Shown piece after piece: positions 1 to 7,885 of a stretch of 64,000 nt of DNA. Source of the DNA: Pelomonas sp. Root1444. Lineage in GTDB: Bacteria > Pseudomonadota > Gammaproteobacteria > Burkholderiales > Burkholderiaceae_C. A model generated the notes under the pieces. It searched no databases. It had not been told where the DNA came from and worked only from the letters and a program-made list of their open reading frames with translations. The stretch is taken from assembly GCF_001426885.1 (NCBI RefSeq), contig NZ_LMFP01000001.1, positions 64,834 to 128,833 of the forward strand, in the 5' to 3' direction. The translations under genes and the position numbers were made by a program. Each line of letters starts with the position of its first letter. Position 1 is the stretch's first letter.

Positions 1-70
1 CGCAAGCCCGGCGTGCTCGTGGGCGGCGGCGCCGTCAGAATCGCGCCTGCACTCACTCCAAGGGATGACT
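1..70. other. Window-edge sequence upstream of glpK
   Basis: No gene could be assigned here. The stretch may hold the end of a gene cut by the window edge or the leader of glpK. An AAGGG element at 60-64 is the likely ribosome-binding site of glpK. Confidence 0.4.
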
Positions 71-1537
71 ATGGATGCTCTGCTGGCGCTGGACCAAGGC
101 ACCTCCAGTTCTCGCGCGATGGTCTTCGGCCGCGACGGCCGCCTGCTGGCCACGGCGCAGCGGGAGCTGACGCAGCATTTCCCGCAGCCCGGCTGGGTCG
201 AGCACGACGTCGAGGAGATCTGGACCGGCCAGCTCGAATGCGCGCGCGAGGCGCTGGCCAAGGCGGGTGTGAAGGTGGCGGCCATCGGCATCACCAACCA
301 GCGTGAGACGACGGTGCTGTGGGACCGGCGCACGGGCCGGCCGCTGCACCGCGCGCTCGTCTGGCAGGACCGCCGCACCGCGCCGCTGTGCGAGCAGATG
401 CGGCGTCAGGGCCTGGAGCCGATGATCCGCGCCCGCACCGGCCTGTTGCTGGACCCTTACTTCTCGGCCACCAAGCTGCGCTGGCTGCTCGACGAGGTGC
501 CTGGCGCGCGCGAACGCGCCGCGCGCGGCGAGCTGGCCTTCGGCACTGTCGACAGCTGGCTGCTGTGGCGGTTGACCGACGGCAAGGTGCATGCGACCGA
601 CGCCAGCAATGCGTCCCGCACGCTGCTGTTCGACATCCATCGCGGCGACTGGAGCGACGAGTTGCTGCGTGCCTTCGATGTGCCCCGCAGCCTGCTGCCC
701 GAGGTGCGGCCGTCGGCCGGCGTCTTCGGCCAGGCGGCCGAGTTCGGCGTGCCCATCGCGGGCATCGCGGGCGACCAGCAGGCGGCGTTGTTCGGCCAGG
801 CGGCGCTGCAGCCCGGCCAGGCCAAGAACACCTACGGCACCGGCTGCTTCCTGCTGATGCACACCGGCGCACAGGCGCACATGTCCACGCAGGGCCTGGT
901 GACGACGCGCGCCGCGCAGGTCGATGGCACCGCCCAGTACGCGCTGGAGGGCAGCGTCTTCGTCGGCGGCGCGGTGGTGCAGTGGCTGCGCGACGGGCTC
1001 AAGGCCATCGGCGGGAGCGGCGAGGTGCAGGCCCTGGCCGAGAGCGTCACGGATGCCGGCGGCATCATGTTCGTGCCGGCCTTCGCGGGCCTGGGTGCGC
1101 CCTACTGGCGGCCGGATGCACGCGGTGCGCTGCTGGGCCTCACGCGCGGCACGACGCAGGCCCACATCGCCCGTGCGGCGCTGGAGAGCATCGCCTTCCA
1201 GAGCGCCGCACTGCTGACGGCGATGAACGCGGACCTCGGCGCCGACGCGCGCCTGACCGAGCTGCGCGTGGACGGCGGCGCCAGCGCCAACGACCTGCTG
1301 ATGCAGTTCCAGGCCGACTTGCTCGGCATCCCGGTGCTGCGGCCCAAGGTCATCGAGACGACGGCGCTGGGCGCGGCGCTGCTGGCCGGCATCGGCGCCG
1401 GCATCTACGCGTCGCCCGACGAGGTCGGCGCCCTCTGGCAGCTGGACCGGTCCTTCGAGCCGCGCATGTCGCGCGACGAGGCCGGCGCGCGCCTGGCGCA
1501 GTGGGACAAGGCCGTGCGCCAGGTGCTCGCCGACTGA
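71..1537 (+). CDS. glpK: Glycerol kinase
   Basis: Cytoplasmic FGGY-family kinase that phosphorylates glycerol to sn-glycerol 3-phosphate with ATP. The N-terminus [13 protein letters not shown] is the phosphate-1 loop of the family, followed by the conserved [48 protein letters not shown] and [20 protein letters not shown] blocks, so the fold is complete at 488 residues (about 500 is usual). An ATG also lies at 65, but the AAGGG Shine-Dalgarno at 60-64 touches it and sits six bases before the ATG at 71, which is therefore preferred. No glpD or glpF is visible; they may lie left of the window. Assignment is secure; the start is a judgement. Confidence 0.95.
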   Translation: MDALLALDQGTSSSRAMVFGRDGRLLATAQRELTQHFPQPGWVEHDVEEIWTGQLECAREALAKAGVKVAAIGITNQRETTVLWDRRTGRPLHRALVWQDRRTAPLCEQMRRQGLEPMIRARTGLLLDPYFSATKLRWLLDEVPGARERAARGELAFGTVDSWLLWRLTDGKVHATDASNASRTLLFDIHRGDWSDELLRAFDVPRSLLPEVRPSAGVFGQAAEFGVPIAGIAGDQQAALFGQAALQPGQAKNTYGTGCFLLMHTGAQAHMSTQGLVTTRAAQVDGTAQYALEGSVFVGGAVVQWLRDGLKAIGGSGEVQALAESVTDAGGIMFVPAFAGLGAPYWRPDARGALLGLTRGTTQAHIARAALESIAFQSAALLTAMNADLGADARLTELRVDGGASANDLLMQFQADLLGIPVLRPKVIETTALGAALLAGIGAGIYASPDEVGALWQLDRSFEPRMSRDEAGARLAQWDKAVRQVLAD

Positions 1538-1543
1538 CGGCGG

Positions 1544-1861
1544 TCAGGCGACCAGCGCGTCTTCCTTGCTCTCCTGCGCGAGCAGCACGAGCACGATGAT
1601 GAAGCCGATGAAGGGCACGAGGTTCAGCAGCAGCCACCAGCCGCTGCGGCCGGTGTCGTGCAGGCGGCGCACGGCGGATGCGAGCGAGGGCAGGAAGGTC
1701 GCGAGCACGACCACCCAGTAGGCGACCGTGCTGAGCCGCGACACGACGATGTAGAGCCCGATCAGGAAAAGGGCGAACCACCAGTACTCCGAGCGGCCGG
1801 CGCGGCCCGAGAAGTCGGCGTACTTGCTGAAGCAGGTGCGGATGGAATCCTGGAACGTCAT
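1544..1861 (-). CDS. DUF805 inner-membrane protein (YhaH/YhaI type)
   Basis: Small 105-residue membrane protein of the DUF805 family, function unknown. The N-terminus carries the family's FxxYxxFSGRAGRSEYWWF signature, followed by two hydrophobic segments (about residues 27-60 and 75-98) with the conserved AVRRLHDTGRSGWW loop between them. A strong AGGGAGGG ribosome-binding site lies seven bases before the ATG. It converges on glpK with only six bases between the stop codons. Family membership is clear from the motifs; the role is not known, and nothing in the context suggests one. Confidence 0.85.
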   Translation of the reverse strand: MTFQDSIRTCFSKYADFSGRAGRSEYWWFALFLIGLYIVVSRLSTVAYWVVVLATFLPSLASAVRRLHDTGRSGWWLLLNLVPFIGFIIVLVLLAQESKEDALVA

Positions 1862-1926
1862 GCGATGCCCTCCCTGGGCGTGTCAATGGCGGCGCGATGC
1901 TAGCCCGGATATCCCGAGCAGCGCCC

Positions 1927-2505
1927 TCAGAACCCCAGGCCTTCGCCGGCGCCAGCCAGCGTCGCCACCCCCAGCGCCGCAAAGATGACGGCGGCCACGC
2001 GGTGCACCAGCGTGACCGGCAGCTTCTGCGCCAGCTTGCCGCCGACCAGCACGGCCGGCACGTTCGCCAGCATCATGCCGGCCGTCGTGCCGGCGACGAC
2101 GCCGATGAAGTCGGCCGGGAAGCGCGCCGCCAGCGCGACCGTCGCGATCTGGGTCTTGTCGCCCATCTCGGCCAGGAAGAAGGCGACCAGTGTCGTCACG
2201 AACACGCCGTGGCCGGGCTTGGGCGCCTCGTCCTCGTCGAGCTTGTCGGGGATCAGCATCCAGCCCGCCATCGCCAGGAACGACAGCCCGAGGATCCAGC
2301 GCAGCGCCACCGGGCCGATGACGCCGGTCAGCCAGCTGCCCAGCGCGCCGGCGGCGGCATGGTTGAGCACGGTCGCCACGAAGATGCCCAGCACGATGGG
2401 CCAGGGCCGTTGGAACCGCGCCGCGAGCATGAAGGCGAGGAGCTGGGTCTTGTCGCCGATCTCGGCGAGGGCCACCAGGCCGGTGGCGATCAGGAAAGCT
2501 TGCAT
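1927..2505 (-). CDS. TMEM165/GDT1 (UPF0016) cation transporter
   Basis: Inner-membrane protein of the UPF0016 family, whose characterised members export Mn2+ or exchange Ca2+/Mn2+ for protons. The two hallmark repeats are both intact: AEIGDKTQ near residue 15 and AEMGDKTQ near residue 114, each at the start of a three-helix half. Total length is 192 residues with six predicted helices and an acidic central loop (about residues 88-98). A manganese role is inferred from the family. The short leader shared with the divergent esterase gene shows no recognisable yybP-ykoY manganese riboswitch. Confidence 0.88.
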   Translation of the reverse strand: MQAFLIATGLVALAEIGDKTQLLAFMLAARFQRPWPIVLGIFVATVLNHAAAGALGSWLTGVIGPVALRWILGLSFLAMAGWMLIPDKLDEDEAPKPGHGVFVTTLVAFFLAEMGDKTQIATVALAARFPADFIGVVAGTTAGMMLANVPAVLVGGKLAQKLPVTLVHRVAAVIFAALGVATLAGAGEGLGF

Positions 2506-2612
2506 GACCGGATTGGACCATTGCCTCGACGGCGCCCTCTATGCTGCCGCCCCGCGGGTACTGGCGCGGCGGAATGAACCGGATGACGTTGAAGTTGAAG
2601 AGGAAGGGATCG

Positions 2613-3752
2613 ATGCAAAAAGCCATGGTCGGTTGGCGGGCGCGGCTGCGTTGGGCTTTGGTGGCCTGCGTGCTGGCACATGACGCGGCAGCGGTCGCCC
2701 AGGAGGTGGTGCGCATGGAGGCCGAGCCGGCGGGGCTGAAGCCGGCCGCGGCCCATGTGCACGGGCGCGCGGTCACCCAGGCCGACGGGACCTGGCTGCG
2801 CCAGTGGCCCGGCACGTACTTCGAGACCGCCTTCCAGGGTGACGAGGTGTACTTCCGCGTCGGTACGGGCGAGGTCAGCCTGCGCCTGAGCGTCGACGCC
2901 GACGAGGCGGTCGCGCTGGTGAAGCCGGCCCCTGGCCTGTACCGCGTGTCCCGGTTCAAGCGCGGCGGCGAGCACCTGCTTCGCACCACCGTGGCCAGCG
3001 AAAGCCAGGGCGGCCCCACCGCGTTCGGCGGCTTCCTGCTGGGGGCCGGCGCCCGGCCGGCCGCGCTGCCGCGCCGCAGCCGGCAGGTCGAGTTCATCGG
3101 CGATTCCCACACCGTCGGCTACGGCAACCTGTCGGCCAGACGCGAGTGCACGCAGGCCGAAGTCTGGGCAACCACCGACACGTCGCGAGGCGTCCCGGCC
3201 TTGGTGGCTGCGCACTACGGCGCCGACTACCAAGCCAACGCCATCTCCGGCCGCGGCATCGTGCGCAACTTCAACGGCTTTGCCGCGGACACGCTGCCCG
3301 AGGCCTACCCCTTCGCCCTCTTCGACAAGAGCGGCAAGGCCAGCGACGCGGCCTGGCGGCCGCAGGTCATCGCCATCAGCCTGGGCACGAACGACTTCGC
3401 GACCGCGCTGAACCCCGGCGAGCGCTGGACCACCCGCGAGCAGCTGCGCGAGGCCTACGAGGCCACCTATGTCCGGTTCATCGACGAGCTGCGCCGGCGC
3501 CATCCGGGCGCCTACATCGTGCTGTGGATCGCCGCTGCCGACGGTTCGGAACTCCAGAACGAAGTGGCGCGCGTCGCGGAGCTGGCGAAGCGCGCCGGGC
3601 AGGCGCGCGTCGGTTTCGTGCCCGTTCCCGGCCTGGGCATGTCCGGCTGCGACTGGCATCCGAGCGTGGCGGACGACCGCCAGATCGCCAACGCGCTGAT
3701 CCGGCATCTGGATCAGCAGAAGGACCTTTGGCAGTCAGCCCGCGGGAATTGA
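2613..3752 (+). CDS. Exported SGNH/GDSL esterase, carbohydrate esterase family 2-like
   Basis: Predicted secreted deacetylase. A hydrophobic signal peptide (about residues 1-28, ending near AAAVAQ) precedes a beta-rich N-terminal domain and an SGNH hydrolase domain with block I FIGDSHTVGYGN (nucleophile Ser165), block III-type LGTNDF, and a C-terminal GCDWHPS giving Asp347 and His349. This two-domain order matches CE2 enzymes that remove acetyl groups from plant polysaccharides; the substrate here is inferred. The frame is open back to 2541, but GAGGAAGGG precedes the ATG at 2613 and the signal peptide starts there. The protein is 379 residues. Divergently transcribed from the UPF0016 gene. 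Confidence 0.85.
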   Translation: MQKAMVGWRARLRWALVACVLAHDAAAVAQEVVRMEAEPAGLKPAAAHVHGRAVTQADGTWLRQWPGTYFETAFQGDEVYFRVGTGEVSLRLSVDADEAVALVKPAPGLYRVSRFKRGGEHLLRTTVASESQGGPTAFGGFLLGAGARPAALPRRSRQVEFIGDSHTVGYGNLSARRECTQAEVWATTDTSRGVPALVAAHYGADYQANAISGRGIVRNFNGFAADTLPEAYPFALFDKSGKASDAAWRPQVIAISLGTNDFATALNPGERWTTREQLREAYEATYVRFIDELRRRHPGAYIVLWIAAADGSELQNEVARVAELAKRAGQARVGFVPVPGLGMSGCDWHPSVADDRQIANALIRHLDQQKDLWQSARGN

Positions 3753-3799
3753 GAGGGCCGCATGGGTCCCGACGATGTCAGGCCGCCTTCAGGCAACCC

Positions 3800-3862
3800 T
3801 CAACGCCGCGCACGCCGCCTGGCCACGCCGGCGACGACGGCCAGCCCCACCAGGCCGAGCGC
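3800..3862 (-). other. Stranded PEP-CTERM helix and arginine tail
   Basis: Untranslated in-frame continuation of the preceding exported-protein gene. It encodes a 14-residue hydrophobic stretch and a terminal RRRARR before TGA, i.e. the second and third parts of the PEP-CTERM signal. It would be made only on read-through or suppression of the TAG. Confidence 0.75.
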
Positions 3863-4525
3863 CTAGGACGCAGGCTCCGGGACGGGGGCGAGGGTGACGG
3901 AATAGCTGGCCGTCACCGTGCCGCCGCCGGCCACCGTGGCGAGCAGCTGCTGGTAGGACAGGTTGGCGAACTGCGTCGTGAGCACGCCGACGTAGGGCGT
4001 TGCCTCGCCCTGGGCGCTGACGAAGACGCCCGTGCCGGCGATGGACAGCGTCGACGCGCTGGCAGACAGGTTGACCAGGTTGACCGCCGAGCCGGGGGGC
4101 GAGCAGATCTGGCCCGCGGCTGCCGGCGAGAAACACAGCGCCGAGCCGAAGCTCGCGGGCAGCAGCGCAGTGGAATCGAAGTGCACGCCCGGCGCTGCCG
4201 CGAAGCTCAGCAGGTTGCTGTTCACCGCGACGCCCGGCGCCACGTCCAGCACCGTGCCCATGGTGCCGACGAGCGACGCGAAGGTGCCCGTGCCGGCCAG
4301 CACGAAAAAGCTGCCCGTGCCGCCGCCGGCGGGCGAGAAGTCCAGGCCGGCGCTGCTCAGGTTGAAGACGCCCGCCAGCTGCAGCTCGCCAGTGACAGGC
4401 GCGGCTTGCGACCCCGCGGCGGCGAGGCCCAGGGCCAGCGTGGCGGCGGCGCGGGCGCACCAGCGGCCCCGCGGGGCGCGGCGCGGCACGCGGGCGGCAA
4501 GGGATCGATCGGCTCGGACTTGCAT
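3863..4525 (-). CDS. PEP-CTERM-type exported protein, sorting tail cut by TAG
   Basis: Exported protein of unknown function, 220 residues as read. It has a long arginine-rich signal peptide (about residues 1-42, hydrophobic core then SQAAP) and a Gly/Ala/Ser-rich beta-type body. It ends exactly at VPEPAS, the start of a PEP-CTERM sorting signal, and then meets a TAG at 3863-3865. The same frame continues past the TAG with ALGLVGLAVVAGVARRRARR and stops at 3800-3802, which is the hydrophobic helix and arginine cluster that should follow the PEP motif. Many family members have Trp (TGG) after PEPAS, so one G-to-A change would explain the stop. AGGAG precedes the chosen ATG by seven bases. No exosortase gene is in the window. 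Confidence 0.78.
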   Translation of the reverse strand: MQVRADRSLAARVPRRAPRGRWCARAAATLALGLAAAGSQAAPVTGELQLAGVFNLSSAGLDFSPAGGGTGSFFVLAGTGTFASLVGTMGTVLDVAPGVAVNSNLLSFAAAPGVHFDSTALLPASFGSALCFSPAAAGQICSPPGSAVNLVNLSASASTLSIAGTGVFVSAQGEATPYVGVLTTQFANLSYQQLLATVAGGGTVTASYSVTLAPVPEPAS

Positions 4526-4740
4526 GGATGTCTCCTGAAAGGGTGCGAGCAGTCCCGGCTCGCTCGGTGGAGCGGCGACTTTAGAGCGGGGCTCGCGCGA
4601 CGGGTTGCGCCCGTCGCCCCCTAGAAGGCGAGGCGGCGATGAGGAAGGCTTGACTGACGCGGACATCTCCCGCCGCTCCTGACACGGCTTGACAGGCGAC
4701 CCGGCGCAGCATGCGTGCCTTCAACCCCAAGGAGCGCCTC

Positions 4741-5136
4741 ATGAACTTTGCCTACACCCTCGTCTTCGTGCCCGACGTCAGCGCGTCGCTGGCCTTCTTC
4801 GACAAGGCCTTCGGCCTGCCGACCCGCTTCCTGCATGAGAGCGGCGCTTATGGTGAGGTCGAGACCGGTGCCGGCGGCGTCAAGCTCGCCTTCGTCGACC
4901 ATGCCACCGCGCGCGACAGCGTGCAGCACGACTATGTCGCCGCCGACAGCAGCCCGCGGCCGCTGGGTATGGAGATCGGCTTCACGGTGACCGACGTGCA
5001 GGCGGCTTTTGACAAGGCGGTCTCGGCCGGCGCGAAGGCCCTGGCCGCGCCCGTCATCAAGCCCTGGGGCCAGACCGTCGCCTATGTGCGCTGCCCGGAC
5101 GGCACGCTGGTGGAACTCTGCACAGCGATGTCGTGA
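4741..5136 (+). CDS. VOC (glyoxalase/bleomycin-resistance fold) protein
   Basis: A 131-residue single-module vicinal-oxygen-chelate protein. It begins with the usual VFVPDVSASLAFFDKAFGL strand-helix unit and ends with QTVAYVRCPDGTLVELC, the family's last strand with the glutamate metal-ligand position. Members include glyoxalases, dioxygenases and drug-binding proteins; the substrate cannot be told from sequence. AAGGAG lies eight bases before this ATG, which decides it over an in-frame ATG at 4711. The stop overlaps the GTG start of the TfoX-C gene, indicating translational coupling. Confidence 0.88.
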   Translation: MNFAYTLVFVPDVSASLAFFDKAFGLPTRFLHESGAYGEVETGAGGVKLAFVDHATARDSVQHDYVAADSSPRPLGMEIGFTVTDVQAAFDKAVSAGAKALAAPVIKPWGQTVAYVRCPDGTLVELCTAMS

Positions 5137-5393
5137 GCGCGGGTTGGCAGGGCCTCGGGCCCAGGAGCCGCGAGCAGCTGGCCGCCATCGGCATCGATAC
5201 GCCGGACCGGCTGCGAAGCTGCGATGCCTTCGACGCCTACGCCCGCATCAAGGCGCGCTGGCCGGGCGCCAGCCGCAACCTCGTCTATGCGCTGCTCGGC
5301 GCCCAGGAGGGTCGTGATTGGCGCGACATCGCCCGCGAGCGCCGCACCGAGGTGCTGCTGCGGCTGGACGCGATGGGGCTGGCGCCGCGCTAG
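5133..5393 (+). CDS. TfoX C-terminal domain protein
   Basis: An 86-residue protein matching the stand-alone TfoX/Sxy C-terminal domain: GLGPRSREQLAAIGIDTPDRLR near the start, then AYARIKARWPGASRNLVYALLGAQEGRDW. In TfoX this helix-hairpin-helix-like domain accompanies competence regulation, but single-domain copies have no established function. The GTG start overlaps the preceding VOC stop by four bases (GTGA), so the two are probably translated as a pair. Confidence 0.8.
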   Translation: MSAGWQGLGPRSREQLAAIGIDTPDRLRSCDAFDAYARIKARWPGASRNLVYALLGAQEGRDWRDIARERRTEVLLRLDAMGLAPR

Positions 5394-5487
5394 CGGCGTC
5401 GCACGGACGACCCCAGCGAGGCCGAGGCATGAGGCTCCTCGCACGACTTTCGCAAGGGGCAGGCCCGCTGCCACACAATGCGCGCCC

Positions 5488-6168
5488 ATGCGCCGTGCCG
5501 ACCGCCTCTTCCAGATCGTCCAGCTCATCCGCGGCCGCCGCCTCACGACGGCCGACTACCTCGCCCAGCGGCTGGAGGTGTCGATGCGCACCGTCTACCG
5601 CGACATCGCCGCGCTGGCCCAGCAGGGCGTGCCCATCGAGGGCGAGGCCGGCGTCGGCTACCGCATGCGGGTCGGCTTCGACCTGCCGCCGCTGATGTTC
5701 AGCAAGCAGGAGGCGCAAGCCCTGGTCGCGACCGTGCGCATGGCCGAGTCCCGGCTGGACGCGGCGTTAGCGCGGCAGGCCGAGAACGCGCTCTCCAAGA
5801 TCCTCGCGGTGTTGCCGCTGGACGCCCGTGCGGCCGCCGAAAGCCTGGCGCTGTATGCGCCGCTGCCGGCGCTCGACCCGCAGACCAGCGCCCACCTGAC
5901 GGCCATGCGGGAGGCGACGGAGGCGCGCCGCAAGCTCAGGGTGGGCTACCTGGACCTGGGCGGTGTGAAGAGCGAGCGCGTCGTGCGGCCGCTGGCCTGC
6001 CTGTTCTGGGGCCCGGTCTGGACGCTGTCGGCCTGGTGCGAGCTGCGCAACGACTTCCGCAGCTTCCGCGTCGACCGCGTCGAGACGCTGGAGGCGCTGG
6101 AGGAAACCTTCCGCGACGAGCCGGGCAAGACGCTGGCGGACATGAACCGCAAACGCGAGGAGTGTTGA
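5488..6168 (+). CDS. YafY-type HTH-WYL transcriptional regulator
   Basis: DNA-binding regulator of 226 residues. The N-terminus (about 1-60) is an HTH_11 winged helix with the typical RADRLFQIVQLIRGRRLTTADYLAQRLEVSMRTVYRDI pattern; the C-terminal part (about 125-215) is a WYL-like ligand-sensing domain (KLRVGYLDLGG, FWGPVWTLSAWCELRNDFRSFRVDRV). WYL proteins often sense nucleic acids or small metabolites and control defence, repair or catabolism; the target is unknown. A long repeat begins directly after the stop codon. Confidence 0.88.
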   Translation: MRRADRLFQIVQLIRGRRLTTADYLAQRLEVSMRTVYRDIAALAQQGVPIEGEAGVGYRMRVGFDLPPLMFSKQEAQALVATVRMAESRLDAALARQAENALSKILAVLPLDARAAAESLALYAPLPALDPQTSAHLTAMREATEARRKLRVGYLDLGGVKSERVVRPLACLFWGPVWTLSAWCELRNDFRSFRVDRVETLEALEETFRDEPGKTLADMNRKREEC

Positions 6169-6301
6169 CCCCTCGCCCGGTCTCGCGCCGCTGAGCGCGG
6201 GCGAGCCCGGTCGGTCCCCCGGGGGGACGGCGACGCATGCGGCATTGAGCCGCCTGCGCCGCCTGCGCGGGCCGGCTTGGGGCGGCCCGGCGCTCGGCCC
6301 G
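6169..6301 (+). repeat. Dispersed ~133-bp repeat, copy A
   Basis: Begins right after the stop codon of the WYL gene with CCCCTCGCCC and ends with the GC-rich GGCGGCCCGGCGCTCGGCCC block. It aligns over its whole length with the reverse complement of 7751-7884, including the shared GATGCATGCGGCATTGAGCC-like core (one base differs) and the final 35-base block, which can fold through GCGGGCC/GGCCCG ends. No coding capacity is supported. Confidence 0.85.
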
Positions 6302-6328
6302 AAACGCTGTGTCGGCGGCAGGACGGAC

Positions 6329-6661
6329 TCAAACCGCCGCCATGCGGCGGCATGCCGCCGCGCAGGCCACGCAGGCGGCGGCGCAGGCCCGGCAATGTTC
6401 GTGCTCGTGCCGTGCGCATGCCTCGGCGCAGGCGTCGCAGACCAGCGCGCACAGGCCGCAGATCCGCTTGGCGAACTCGCTGCCGCGGGCCATGCTGGAC
6501 GCGGCCAGCCGGCACAGGGCCGCGCATTCCATGTCCAGGGCGATGCAGTGGGCCATGGGCTTGATGTCGGCCTCCTGCAGGCAGGCGGTGGCGCAGTGGT
6601 CGCAGGCATCGGCGCAGGCGTTGCAGGCGGCGATGCAATCGGCGTTGAGGTCTCGGGCCAT
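6329..6661 (-). CDS. Four-helix cysteine-rich copper-storage-like protein (Csp/DUF326)
   Basis: A 110-residue protein with 19 cysteines, spaced three or four residues apart (for example positions 9, 13, 16, 20, 23, 27 and 68, 71, 75, 78, 82, 90, 93, 97, 100, 104), plus a HEHEH stretch near residue 87. This is the pattern of Csp-type four-helix bundles whose inner face binds many Cu(I) ions. There is no signal peptide, so it would be a cytosolic Csp3-like store. AAGGAG stands just upstream of the ATG. It is followed on the same strand's upstream side by a glutaredoxin gene, so a joint role in copper/thiol handling is plausible but inferred. Confidence 0.88.
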   Translation of the reverse strand: MARDLNADCIAACNACADACDHCATACLQEADIKPMAHCIALDMECAALCRLAASSMARGSEFAKRICGLCALVCDACAEACARHEHEHCRACAAACVACAAACRRMAAV

Positions 6662-6716
6662 GAGGGACTCCTTTCAAGGGCCCTTCAGGCCGGCAATCGC
6701 GATGCCCAGGCCGGCT

Positions 6717-7292
6717 TCAGCTGCTCAGCGCCGCCAGCAGCTCGTCGCTGTCGAAGCCCTCTTTCATGTGGTGCTCGCCGCGCGGGCCGCGCACGACCAG
6801 GTAGGGCGTGCCGGTGGCCTTCAATGCGTTGAACTCATCAACGCAGCGGGCGTCGCGGCTCATGTTGCATTCGGTGAACGCAAAGCCGTGGTCGGTCAAC
6901 CAGCCGCGCGCCTGGGTGCAATAGCCGCACTCGGTCGTCGAGTACATGACCACCTGCTCCGCCCGCACGGAACTTGCCAGCTGCCGCACGGCTGTCTCGT
7001 CCATCGCGCCGGCCTTTCCGAACAGGTCGCCCGGGCCGCGCTTGTCGAGGTGCGCCTGGTGGCCCCAGTAGACGCCGGCGACGATGGCCAGCACGGTCAG
7101 GATGGCGCGCCAGGGCAGGCCGGCCCTGGCCGGTGCGGCGCCATGGCGCGTGCTGCGTGGCGTTGCCGACGTGTCTGCCATTGCATGGGCGTTCGCCTTC
7201 GCATAGGCGACGCCGCAGGCGGGGCACTGCCATGCCGGTGCGGGCGTGTCGGCGGGGCGGAGATGGCGGCACTTGGGGCAGACGGTCGTCAT
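6717..7292 (-). CDS. Zinc-ribbon, membrane-anchored glutaredoxin-like protein
   Basis: A 191-residue protein in three parts: an N-terminal zinc ribbon (Cys5, Cys8, Cys23, Cys26), one hydrophobic segment (about 61-77), and a C-terminal glutaredoxin/thioredoxin-fold domain with the redox pair Cys122-Gly-Tyr-Cys125 and the cis-proline loop TGTPYL (Pro163). The redox domain would lie on the periplasmic side if the ribbon is cytosolic. Glutaredoxins reduce disulfides or glutathionylated proteins; the specific partner is unknown. It sits between the copper-storage-like gene and the DUF488 gene on the same strand. Confidence 0.82.
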   Translation of the reverse strand: MTTVCPKCRHLRPADTPAPAWQCPACGVAYAKANAHAMADTSATPRSTRHGAAPARAGLPWRAILTVLAIVAGVYWGHQAHLDKRGPGDLFGKAGAMDETAVRQLASSVRAEQVVMYSTTECGYCTQARGWLTDHGFAFTECNMSRDARCVDEFNALKATGTPYLVVRGPRGEHHMKEGFDSDELLAALSS

Positions 7293-7332
7293 GGCGAGGA
7301 AGGCTGGCGCGGAGGCGGGATTCTCGGCGAGG

Positions 7333-7722
7333 TCAATCCTTCAGCACGGCACCCTGGTCGGCCAGCAGCGTGCGCAGGATGGCGCGGTGGCATCTCGCCT
7401 CGTCCTCGCAGTAGCAGCCCACCGAGAAGTGGGTCTGCGCCGACAGCGTGGCCAGCAGCGCCAGCGCATGCTGGGCCTCCGGCACCGCCATCTCGGCGCG
7501 GTACTTCTTCGTGAAGGCCTTCCATTCGGCGTCCGTCTCGGCCGCCTGGCCCAGCTTCATCGTCTCAAGGCTGGGCGCGAGGTTGGGGAACCAGACGTCG
7601 TAGTAGTCGCGCTTGGCGAACTCCGCCTTGGGCACGCCGCGCGGCGGGCGGCGCACGGTGCCGATGCGCGTGCCTTCGTCCTTCGCGCGTGGGCTGCCGA
7701 GCTGAACGATGCGGATGGGCAT
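7333..7722 (-). CDS. DUF488 family protein
   Basis: A 129-residue cytoplasmic protein of the DUF488 family, function unknown. It shows the family's basic N-terminal region (IGTVRRPPRGVPK, DYYDVWFPNLAPS) and the C-terminal FSVGCYCEDEARCHRAIL cysteine/histidine motif. The frame stays open upstream into the repeat at 7751-7884, but GAGGAG lies seven bases before the ATG at 7722, which is taken as the start. It is the most upstream member of the three-gene block that faces away from copy B of the repeat. Confidence 0.82.
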   Translation of the reverse strand: MPIRIVQLGSPRAKDEGTRIGTVRRPPRGVPKAEFAKRDYYDVWFPNLAPSLETMKLGQAAETDAEWKAFTKKYRAEMAVPEAQHALALLATLSAQTHFSVGCYCEDEARCHRAILRTLLADQGAVLKD

Positions 7723-7750
7723 GGTGATCTCCTCAATGACAAGGTTTTCG

Positions 7751-7884
7751 CGGGCCGAGCGCCGGGCCGCCCCAAGCCGGCCCGCCTTTGGCGAATGCGT
7801 GCGGCTCAATGCCGCATGCATCGCCGTCCCCGCGGGACCGACCAAGCGCACCCGCGTTCAGCGGGGTGAGTTTGGGCGAGGGGC
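7751..7884 (-). repeat. Dispersed ~133-bp repeat, copy B (inverted)
   Basis: Reverse-complement copy of 6169-6301. Its CCCCTCGCCC end lies two bases from the stop codon of the hybrid kinase gene at 7886, just as copy A touches the WYL stop codon. Divergence between copies is mostly in the middle (a few substitutions and small indels). Confidence 0.85.
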
Positions 7885-7885
7885 T

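Noticed and set aside
2506-2612. Possible yybP-ykoY manganese riboswitch before the UPF0016 gene
   Set aside because: The leader is too short and lacks the conserved paired loops of that riboswitch.
7723-7851. Longer N-terminus for the DUF488 protein
   Set aside because: The extension reads through the dispersed repeat; GAGGAG before the ATG at 7722 fixes the start.
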